The translations under genes and the position numbers were made by a program. Shown piece by piece: positions 31,208-37,381 of a stretch of DNA of 64,000 bases. The notes under the pieces were generated by a model that was not told where the DNA came from, searched no databases, and worked only from the letters and a program-made list of their open reading frames with translations. How positions within the stretch are numbered: the stretch's first letter is position 1; each line of letters opens with the position of its first letter. The stretch is from Deinococcus ruber (GTDB lineage Bacteria; Deinococcota; Deinococci; Deinococcales; Deinococcaceae), in the NCBI RefSeq assembly GCF_014648095.1, contig NZ_BMQL01000019.1:32371-96370 (forward strand), written 5' to 3'.

Positions 31208-32151
31208 TGCCTGCATTCGTTCCTAATACTGCCGCAGTCAACGACGGGCGCTTCGGCTGGCTCGCTCTGGCGCTGCAGACTGCACCGAATACGTTCGTCC
31301 CGCCCACCGTCTTCCTGCGCGAGAACGGTGGCAGTGGCGTCAAGCCGGACTACCTGGAGCGCATGGACGACTACTTCGCCCTCAGCCGCTTCGAAGCGCC
31401 CGCCCTGGCGGCCGGGTACGACATCAAGATGACCTGGAGTGGCGAACTGGCTCCAGCGGAATACAGCTTCCTGATGCAGGCGATCTTCGGTGCCGCCGTG
31501 ACCGGCACCATTACACCGAGCAGCGCGACCCAGTGGGCTCCGTACCTGCCGCTCCCAGCGATTTGTGGGCAGTGGTTCGTCCCGACTCAGGGTCTGCTGC
31601 AGTTCCTGGATGCGCAGCTGTATGACCTGACCATCACGATTCCGAGCGACCGCACCAAGAACGCCACCTACACGGCGACCGCGCAGGCCTGCACTGGCAC
31701 CTTCGTCAAGATCGGGGACACCGACCCCGGCGTCACGCCTGTGACGCCCGTGGTGCCTGCCTACGGACAGGGCCTATTCAACGGCAGCGGCGTGATCACC
31801 ATCGGCGGGACGGCAGTGATTCCTGACGGCGACGTGACCATCAAGTTCATGAACCCGGTCGATCCGCTGCCCGCCGTGGGCCTGACGATCCCAGGATTTG
31901 CGCCCAGCACCAACCCTATTTCGATGGAGCTGAGCACGAAGTTCAACGGCAACCAGAACGTCATTCTGGAAGCCAGCCGGGGCAAGGGCTTCCTGACGGT
32001 GGTCTACACGCTGAACGGCAAGGCCATCACCATGAACGCCCAGGTCACGGCCTTCGCGCCCCCCATCGGGCCTGGCCGGGTGGTCACCGACGCGACCTTC
32101 CGCGCTCGCAGCGCCACGCCCGGTGCCGCGCCTTTCACCGTAGCAATTTAA
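31207..32151 (+). CDS. Major tail (tube) protein
   Basis: Encodes 314 residues, beta-rich, starting in a TAATG overlap. Segments such as DIKMTWSGELAPAEYSFLMQ, LYDLTITIPSDRTKNATYTA and the C-terminal ISMELSTKFNGNQNVILEAS fit a tail tube subunit, possibly with an added Ig-like domain near the C-terminus. Position just before the chaperone pair supports this. Confidence 0.75.
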   Translation: MPAFVPNTAAVNDGRFGWLALALQTAPNTFVPPTVFLRENGGSGVKPDYLERMDDYFALSRFEAPALAAGYDIKMTWSGELAPAEYSFLMQAIFGAAVTGTITPSSATQWAPYLPLPAICGQWFVPTQGLLQFLDAQLYDLTITIPSDRTKNATYTATAQACTGTFVKIGDTDPGVTPVTPVVPAYGQGLFNGSGVITIGGTAVIPDGDVTIKFMNPVDPLPAVGLTIPGFAPSTNPISMELSTKFNGNQNVILEASRGKGFLTVVYTLNGKAITMNAQVTAFAPPIGPGRVVTDATFRARSATPGAAPFTVAI

Positions 32152-32287
32152 GAACCCCGTCCATCACGCTCTTTTCTGCCTTTCGCCCGCATCTGTTCCT
32201 CGCTCGGCCCGCTGAATCTGGCGGCGAGGAACGGCTCTCTGGATGCGCCATGCGGGCCGCATCCACCCAACCGAAGGTGACTTACCC

Positions 32288-32788
32288 ATGGCAACCACCA
32301 CCGCCGCGCTCCTCCGGGCGCGGAACAACAAGTTCGTGTATCTGCGAGAAGTCCAGCGCGAAGACGGCAACATTGTGGCTGAGACGTGCGAGAAAGACGA
32401 TGAAGGTGCAGTAGGTTTCAGAATCGCCCGGGTCAACGGGAACCAGATCGGTGCACAGGCCATGCAGGCCCTGGTGGGCGACGATCAGTATGTGCAGTTC
32501 TCCAACTGGTACGCCGCGCAGGGTGTCGAGGAACAGCGCAAGGCAAAGGCGATGAACGCCAAGTCTGGTGAGGGTCAACCGTTCGACGACAAGATGGAGC
32601 CGAGCGAGACCTACACGGCGCATATGCTGGCACTGCTGAAGGTGCGGCGGCGAGCCGTTCTGCGTGAAGGGATGCGCGACCCCAGTTACCGCGAAGTCGC
32701 CGACGACTTGGGACTCTTCGAGGATGTTCTCTACGATGCGATCTGGAACTTCGGACGCGAGGTGGTCACCCGCGACCCTCTTCCTTGA
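32288..32788 (+). CDS. Tail assembly chaperone (G-type)
   Basis: Encodes 166 residues, helical and charged. It sits between the tail tube and tape measure genes, where siphoviruses encode a chaperone pair that coats the tape measure protein. Translation ends at CCT TGA; a +1 shift here continues into the downstream frame (next entry). ATG 32288 lies in a 136-base leader with two hairpins (GTTCCTCGC/GCGAGGAAC and GGATGCG/CGCATCC). Confidence 0.7.
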   Translation: MATTTAALLRARNNKFVYLREVQREDGNIVAETCEKDDEGAVGFRIARVNGNQIGAQAMQALVGDDQYVQFSNWYAAQGVEEQRKAKAMNAKSGEGQPFDDKMEPSETYTAHMLALLKVRRRAVLREGMRDPSYREVADDLGLFEDVLYDAIWNFGREVVTRDPLP

Positions 32789-32975
32789 GCGCCACCTGCG
32801 CGAAGGCATGCTCTGGTACGGCGTCACGAAGCAGCGTTTCGGCAGTCTGGTCGAATTGCTCGATCAGCCGCTGTGTGACATTGCCTTCCAGGTGGCGCTC
32901 TGGACGTTTGCCCAAGGCCGCGAGAGCTTCCGTGACGCCTATGAAACCATGCAGCGCGACCACCAGCAACGCTAG
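32787..32975 (+). CDS. Tail assembly chaperone extension (T-type), reached by +1 frameshift
   Basis: After the stop of the G-type gene, the +1 frame continues with 62 credible residues (ERHLREGMLWYGVTKQRF ... IAFQVALWTFAQGRESFRD) and has no good start of its own. Chaperone pairs in tailed phages are usually made this way, though most shift -1. The likely site is CTT CCT TGA (32780-32788), where tRNA-Pro could slip from CCT to CTT before the slow TGA codon. The other frame downstream has no coding character. Confidence 0.6.
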   Translation, partial: ERHLREGMLWYGVTKQRFGSLVELLDQPLCDIAFQVALWTFAQGRESFRDAYETMQRDHQQR

Positions 32976-33109
32976 CTTACTGCCTCCCAAGGTAATTTTT
33001 TGCCTTGGATGAAGGCCGTGTTTGCTCGTGCTGCCGAGCACACTGAAAGGCGGGTGCTTTCCCGCGCTGAAAGGAAGTCCTGGCGAACGCCAAACGATAT
33101 GCTCAGCGT

Positions 33110-33538
33110 ATGAACAGGCGGAAGGCCTTCAAGGAAACGCTGCAATTTATTCTTCTGGCAACAGGGATTGGCCTGATCCTCTTCTTCGTGTCGCGGCTTC
33201 CTGCTGACGCGCTCGGCTTTCAGCCATCCCCCACGGTGTCGCAGGTCATTCTTCCAGTCCAGATCAACGTGCAGGGAACAGGGCAGCAGCAGACTGTGCC
33301 GTTCCGGCTCGCAGGCGGAGCGTATGGCATTTCTTTCAGGAACAGCGGGACTTGCTCCTTTCAGGTCCTGCTGAAGGCGACAAACTCGTCAATATCCCAG
33401 TTCCTTATTGGCAGCCAGAAAGGAGTGGGAGAACTTAAAAGCAATCTGCCAAATGTGCCGACTGGGGCTTACTCGCTTCGGGTGTTGACGAAGGAAGGTT
33501 CTGGCTGTCCTTGGACAGCAGAAATGCTGGGTAAGTAA
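33110..33538 (+). CDS. Membrane-anchored or secreted protein (accessory)
   Basis: Encodes 142 residues: basic N-terminus, one membrane or signal segment (LQFILLATGIGLILFFVSRL, about 11-30), then an extracytoplasmic beta-rich domain with two cysteines. The ATG has no ribosome binding site; TATGCT lies exactly six bases upstream, the leaderless arrangement. First gene of the accessory island between the chaperones and the tape measure gene. Function unknown; superinfection exclusion is one possibility. Confidence 0.68.
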   Translation: MNRRKAFKETLQFILLATGIGLILFFVSRLPADALGFQPSPTVSQVILPVQINVQGTGQQQTVPFRLAGGAYGISFRNSGTCSFQVLLKATNSSISQFLIGSQKGVGELKSNLPNVPTGAYSLRVLTKEGSGCPWTAEMLGK

Positions 33539-33762
33539 AGATTCAACCCAACGTGAGGACTCAGCAGGAAACGAACTTGTTTTACATGATAAGCCACCAA
33601 TGCGACTACTGGCACGAGCAGGGATATTCGTGCCAGTAGTCGCAAATAATCCATCAGGCCGTCAGCGTACTAAAAGGTAACATGAAGCTTATACTCATGC
33701 AGACGTATAGAAGAATGTCTCATCTTCTCTATGTCTTGCCTCCTGAGGCAACTGGAGAGTCC
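33539..33762. other. Intergenic region with a long perfect hairpin
   Basis: At 33601-33644 a perfect 17-bp inverted repeat (arm TGCGACTACTGGCACGA) encloses a 10-base loop. There is no T-run after it. It lies downstream of the 33110 gene and may end or stabilise its message. The rest of the 224 bases is rather AT-rich without further features. Confidence 0.5.
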
Positions 33763-34695
33763 ATGAAAAAAATTGTCTTGTTCCTACCTGTGACCGCTGC
33801 GCTCATTACTGCCTGTGGAGCAACCTCTACACCTGCAACACTCTCAACCCTGGTCTTAGGCGGGGTCACCAGTCCCCTTCAGATTTCAGGGGATGCCAAA
33901 TTGAGCGTGGTTGCCACCGATACCAACGGTCAGCCATTTGCAGGCACGCCCACGTTTACTTCAAGTGACCCGAATGTCATTGCGGTGGCCGCCGACGGTG
34001 TGCTGAACGTGCGTCACCTGAGTACTGCTCCCGTCGTTTTGACCGCCAGCGAGGGTGGCAAGTCTGCGACATTGAGTGTCACTACGTATGGGCTTGATGC
34101 TTTTGGTGGTACATATAATTCTCAAGTCACAGACACGAAAGTAGGGTATTACTTTGCCTTCGCCTTCCGAGAAAAAAATGGTGATTCAAATCCCATCGAT
34201 ACCCCTCTTACTTTACAAGGACCTGTGGGGTTTAATAAAGGATTCCCTATTGATGCTACTCTGCTTACGCAAAGTACTCTTACCTCCAGGACGGCTAAGA
34301 GTAATAGAGATGTACCAATTGTCAGTGGATTATACACTGCCAGTTCTACTGTAAACGGCGTACTGTTTACGAAGACGTTTGTACTTGATGGTGCGAAAAT
34401 ATTGGAAACACCAAATAAAGTAAATGTTTCTGTAAGTAAATTAGGTTATACAGCTACAGGGACAACACCAACAGGGGTGGAGAGCCTTTATACCGATGTT
34501 TTCGCAGATTCTACAGATGAGATTACAGACAATCTGATACAGCTTCCTAAATCCGGCAACTGGGAAACCCCACTTCCCCCAGGAACGTACTATGTGACCA
34601 CATCAGCTCGGAGTTACAACGCATCTTTCGGGAAGCCATTCCCGGATCAAGTGAACCGATCAGAGTACTATCAAGGCCAAGTCGTCATCCCATAA
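33763..34695 (+). CDS. Lipoprotein with bacterial Ig-like (BIG2-type) domain
   Basis: Encodes 310 residues. A lipoprotein signal with LITAC (lipidated Cys18) precedes an Ig-like domain of BIG2 type (about 28-105: DAKLSVVATDTNGQPFAGTP ... LTASEGGKSATLSV) and a C-terminal domain of unknown fold. ATG 33763 is chosen over an upstream ATG because GGAG precedes it and it gives a clean signal peptide. The second half is markedly AT-rich compared with the phage genes, which points to recent transfer. Confidence 0.8.
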   Translation: MKKIVLFLPVTAALITACGATSTPATLSTLVLGGVTSPLQISGDAKLSVVATDTNGQPFAGTPTFTSSDPNVIAVAADGVLNVRHLSTAPVVLTASEGGKSATLSVTTYGLDAFGGTYNSQVTDTKVGYYFAFAFREKNGDSNPIDTPLTLQGPVGFNKGFPIDATLLTQSTLTSRTAKSNRDVPIVSGLYTASSTVNGVLFTKTFVLDGAKILETPNKVNVSVSKLGYTATGTTPTGVESLYTDVFADSTDEITDNLIQLPKSGNWETPLPPGTYYVTTSARSYNASFGKPFPDQVNRSEYYQGQVVIP

Positions 34696-34919
34696 TCGCC
34701 CCTTTGCGAAAGTATCCAGAGATATAACTGATCCTATGGATTCTTTTATCACGAGCGTTAAATATGTATATTAATATATACGCTGATTATTCATAGCTAA
34801 ATTCTATCAATATTGAGATCATCTCTCCGAATTCTTTCGAAAAGATCCCCGCGAGTGATCAAAACTTGCGTTTTCTCGGAAGTATGCTGTAGATTCTTGA
34901 TATCTACCAGGGAGAACAG
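34696..34919. other. AT-rich intergenic region
   Basis: The 224 bases are strongly AT-rich, with TATATTAATATA near 34766-34777, in contrast to the surrounding phage genes. No gene is seen. The last 60 bases hold the promoter of the next gene. Confidence 0.55.
34866..34895 (+). promoter_or_regulatory. Promoter candidate for the 34920 gene
   Basis: TTGCGT (34866-34871) and TAGATT (34890-34895) with an 18-base spacer; a good ribosome binding site (AGGGAGAA) follows, and the ATG lies at 34920. The gene seems to be its own transcription unit. Confidence 0.5.
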
Positions 34920-35360
34920 ATGCCGTATATTACGTTAAGCGATCAAATCAAGGAGTTGAGTAACAGCCAGCGCAGCGACAGCTTTGTCAAGAAGCTGCGG
35001 GAGGCTGTACGGGAAGGTGAGATCGACGCTGCTGATCTTCCCGGTCACCGCTTCGAATTGCCCAAGCAGTTCAGTAAACGCGGCAGCACCGAGACATACA
35101 CGCGCACCGTGCGGGACATGATCATCGACGGAACGCCGGAGTTTGAGGCGTGGTTCCAAGAGGCAAATAAAGACCTCAGCAGCACCCGGAGCAGGAAGAT
35201 CAGAGTGAGTGCTGAGAATATCGACGCTGGTCTGGTGGACTTCAAGGCGCTGGCCGCAGCAACACGGGCGAAGATGCAGGCCAGCCAGAGCAAGGGCCAA
35301 GCACTCGGCAACGGCAGAACAGCACACCACGCAACGAAGAAGAGCAAAGCCAAGCAGTAA
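34920..35360 (+). CDS. Hypothetical accessory protein
   Basis: Encodes 146 residues, soluble, with a basic Lys/Ala/His-rich C-terminal tail suited to nucleic-acid binding. The middle (FELPKQFSKRGSTETYTRTV) has no recognised family. It has its own promoter and a terminator at 35383-35406. Likely one cassette of the accessory island. Confidence 0.65.
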   Translation: MPYITLSDQIKELSNSQRSDSFVKKLREAVREGEIDAADLPGHRFELPKQFSKRGSTETYTRTVRDMIIDGTPEFEAWFQEANKDLSSTRSRKIRVSAENIDAGLVDFKALAAATRAKMQASQSKGQALGNGRTAHHATKKSKAKQ

Positions 35361-35382
35361 GGCACACCAGCACAAACACAAG

Positions 35383-35406
35383 CCCCCAGCACGAGCCGGG
35401 GGTTTT
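35383..35406 (+). terminator. Rho-independent terminator
   Basis: CCCCC (35383-35387) pairs with GGGGG (35398-35402), followed by TTTT. GGAGG follows seven bases later, the first of several places where a terminator is directly followed by a ribosome binding site. Confidence 0.6.
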
Positions 35407-35427
35407 GCCTTGGAGGCGGTTTGAATC

Positions 35428-35679
35428 TCAGTTCAGGTACATAGGATTGGCCATCCGCACGAACTCCGCATCGACGACCATCCCACTCCATTGTCGTGTG
35501 GCGATCTTGAACGGCACAGAAACAATATTCGTCACGCGCCAGATTTCGCCATCTGATGAGTCGATATCGAGGCCCACCAGATCCCCCACCTGCGCCCAGC
35601 TCTTGTCATCAAGTTGAAGCTGCGAAGGCTGAGATGAATGACGAGCATTGCGCTGTACCGCTTTGACCATCTGACTCAT
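35428..35679 (-). CDS. Hypothetical accessory protein
   Basis: Encodes 83 residues; a small beta-rich domain (VGDLVGLDIDSSDGEIWRVT) of unknown family. TAAGAT lies exactly six bases before the ATG and there is no ribosome binding site, again the leaderless layout. It opposes the phage genes in the accessory island. Confidence 0.62.
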   Translation of the reverse strand: MSQMVKAVQRNARHSSQPSQLQLDDKSWAQVGDLVGLDIDSSDGEIWRVTNIVSVPFKIATRQWSGMVVDAEFVRMANPMYLN

Positions 35680-35717
35680 CCCGCAATCTTATCGGCTGGC
35701 ACATGAATGGACACCTC

Positions 35718-35752
35718 AAAAAAGCCCCAATCCGTTTAAGGTTGGGGCTTTT
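35718..35752. terminator. Bidirectional terminator
   Basis: An 11-bp perfect stem (AAAAGCCCCAA / TTGGGGCTTTT) with A-run on one side and T-run on the other, so it can stop transcription from both strands. On the minus strand it ends the small membrane-protein gene at 35778; on the plus strand it is followed at once by TTGGAGG and an ATG. Confidence 0.7.
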
Positions 35753-35777
35753 GACTTGGAGGAACGATGAAGTGCAC

Positions 35778-35951
35778 TCAGTTCAGCCAGTCCATCAGCA
35801 CCAAGATGCTTCCAAAGAGACATATCAGCAGCCATGTCGGAATCCAGAGCCGATTTCCAGACCGTACCAACCGCTGTTCAGTGGGCGACAACAACGCCAG
35901 GGTAAAGCCGCCGACGATACAAGCGGCCCCCAGCATCGCCATGAGGTGCAT
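35778..35951 (-). CDS. Small two-pass membrane protein (paralogue 1)
   Basis: Encodes 57 residues with two transmembrane helices (MLGAACIVGGFTLALL and WLLICLFGSILVLMDW). It is clearly related to the next gene on the same strand: both begin MH, share a GG-x-TLA motif in helix 1 and end in L-LN or L-FN. Upstream DNA is similar too, including TAGTCT eight bases before the ATG. A bidirectional terminator follows. Phage-encoded proteins like this often block superinfecting phage at the membrane; not shown here. Confidence 0.6.
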   Translation of the reverse strand: MHLMAMLGAACIVGGFTLALLSPTEQRLVRSGNRLWIPTWLLICLFGSILVLMDWLN

Positions 35952-35991
35952 ATGCTGTAAGACTACGCACAGGACGTGAACAAAACGCAAT

Positions 35992-36159
35992 TCAGTTGAA
36001 CAACCCCAGCAGCAGCAGAATCGCCCCGGCAATCATCACAAACAGCCGCAGGAAAGGCGCATTCGCAGCCGCCCCAAGTGGGTGATGCTGATGCGCCAGA
36101 ACCGCCAGCGTGACCCCCGCCAGCAGCCCGCCAGTTCCAAGGAACACCAGGGTATGCAT
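35992..36159 (-). CDS. Small two-pass membrane protein (paralogue 2)
   Basis: Encodes 55 residues, homologous to the 35778 gene: helix 1 FLGTGGLLAGVTLAVL, a His/Pro loop, and helix 2 FVMIAGAILLLLGLF. TAGGCT lies eight bases before the ATG, matching its paralogue, and no ribosome binding site is visible. The two genes are arranged head to tail on the minus strand against the direction of the tail genes. Confidence 0.6.
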   Translation of the reverse strand: MHTLVFLGTGGLLAGVTLAVLAHQHHPLGAAANAPFLRLFVMIAGAILLLLGLFN

Positions 36160-36424
36160 GTATCTCAAGCCTACGCAGCGCACGTAAACGAAACGAAAAA
36201 CCCTCACCGGCAAAGGTGGGGCTTGTCCATTGGAGGAAGAATGAACCACCCCTAACCGGGACGCTCGCTAGCACTCGTACGAGCGCAAGCAGAAAGTGGT
36301 AGTCCCCGGTGCACGCTGGGGGCTACTCCTCTGAAGGACGGATGGGCGTGACGGTCCAACACCACAGAGCTTCTGAGCGGTCTTTTCCATCCCCTGGCCT
36401 TGACCATATGGAGAGCGCACGTCC
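36160..36424. other. Intergenic region with repeated ribosome-binding-site stub
   Basis: Contains a hairpin (CCTCACC/GGTGGGG type, 36193-36222) followed by TTGGAGGAAGA and ATGAACCACCCCTAA at 36241, a start codon with only three sense codons after it. A second imperfect hairpin lies around 36313-36335. No gene is supported on the plus strand. A similar stub occurs at 36829. Confidence 0.5.
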
Positions 36425-36754
36425 CTAGATTGGCGCTGGAAGCAGCGTCAACACGAAAGACCGGGTTGCGTGCTGATCTCGCATCCAACTGGAGAGAGCC
36501 TGATGCAGCCGCTGCGGCATCAGGGTGCCAGCGCTACGGTCATTGAACTCCCGTGCCACCCAGGGGAGGACGTCAAGCGTGTTTCCCACGCTGTCCTGAA
36601 CTGCGAAGACATCACTGGTGTACGCACCTGAACGAAAGGGGTCAGAAACGACCTTAACAGAAATTGCAGTGGCTGCTGGGCCGTAGAACATCTGGACAGC
36701 CTGGGAGAGTTCAATATGTTGTTGCTGACGGAGGATGGCTTGGTTGGGGGTCAT
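36425..36754 (-). CDS. Hypothetical accessory protein
   Basis: Encodes 109 residues; soluble, mixed alpha-beta (QQQHIELSQAVQMFYGPAAT; RSGAYTSDVFAVQDSVGNTL). The ATG at 36754 is chosen because GGAAG lies eight bases upstream and the longer frame runs into the chaperone remnant. Fourth minus-strand gene of the island. Family not recognised. Confidence 0.62.
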   Translation of the reverse strand: MTPNQAILRQQQHIELSQAVQMFYGPAATAISVKVVSDPFRSGAYTSDVFAVQDSVGNTLDVLPWVAREFNDRSAGTLMPQRLHQALSSWMRDQHATRSFVLTLLPAPI

Positions 36755-36864
36755 TTCAGTAGCTTCCTTTTGTTCAAATGAGAGAGGGCTCGCCCAATTC
36801 AGGTGAACCTTTTGCTTTGGAGGAACGTATGAACCACCCACTCTGGAAGTCACCCTAACCTGCG

Positions 36865-36976
36865 CGATCAGCCGCTGTGCGAGATCGCCTTCCAGGTGGC
36901 GCTCTGGACCTTCGCCCAAGGCTGCGAGAGCTTCCGTGAGTCCTGGGATCTACGAGCAGAAAAGGAAAGGGAATAG
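36865..36976 (+). pseudogene. Duplicated C-terminal fragment of the tail chaperone gene
   Basis: Bases 36865-36939 match 32861-32935 in the chaperone T-type segment at about 90 percent, encoding DQPLCEIAFQVALWTFAQGC against DQPLCDIAFQVALWTFAQGR. The fragment continues in frame to a TAG at 36974, three bases before the next gene start, and has no start of its own. It looks like the original end of the chaperone gene, cut off by insertion of the accessory island. Confidence 0.75.
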
Positions 36977-36978
36977 AG

Positions 36979-37317
36979 ATGCAACCAGCCCGCATCATCG
37001 GCAGCCACGTTACCCAGGAGCAGTTCGGGGGAGCGTGGCCGCTGACCGTGCCCGCAGGTACCCTGCACGCCCACGTGTTCGGACAAACCGCACCCTTCAG
37101 TGTGGCGCTGACCTTCGAGACAGCTGACGGCACGGTGTACGCCGCCAACGGCATCGCGCGGGGCATCATGCCCGAGCTCTCGCTGCTCCATGCCATCTGG
37201 CAGGAGACTGAACGCCTGCCCGCGACCGAGGACACGCCTGAAGTGGTGCTCCGCAAAGACCTGCTGGCGCTGCTGTCCTTCGGGCTGACCCTGGTAGACA
37301 TCAACCAAGCGTTCTAA
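36979..37317 (+). CDS. DUF2511-like small protein
   Basis: Encodes 112 residues. The pattern IIGSHVTQEQFGGAWPLTVP followed by GTVYAANGIARG resembles DUF2511, a small beta domain found in bacterial and phage proteins with no known role. GGAAAGG precedes the ATG. It lies directly before the tape measure gene and a terminator-like hairpin. Confidence 0.62.
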   Translation: MQPARIIGSHVTQEQFGGAWPLTVPAGTLHAHVFGQTAPFSVALTFETADGTVYAANGIARGIMPELSLLHAIWQETERLPATEDTPEVVLRKDLLALLSFGLTLVDINQAF

Positions 37318-37340
37318 CCGTCCATTATCTCGACGCCACG

Positions 37341-37360
37341 CCGCCTCCGGGCGGTTTTTT
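37341..37360 (+). terminator. Terminator before the tape measure gene
   Basis: CCGCC-TCCG-GGCGG followed by T6. The tape measure ATG follows 22 bases later behind CCGGAGGGAGG, so reading must pass this hairpin or start nearby; it may lower expression of the tape measure gene relative to the tube protein. Confidence 0.7.
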
Positions 37361-37381
37361 CGTGCCCCGGAGGGAGGCCGC

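Noticed and set aside
35767..35979. A 70-codon plus-strand frame behind a good ribosome binding site
   Set aside because: It runs antisense through a two-helix membrane protein with a paralogue, and its own sequence is Cys/His/Arg/Ser-rich without structure. The ribosome binding site is better explained as a cassette border.
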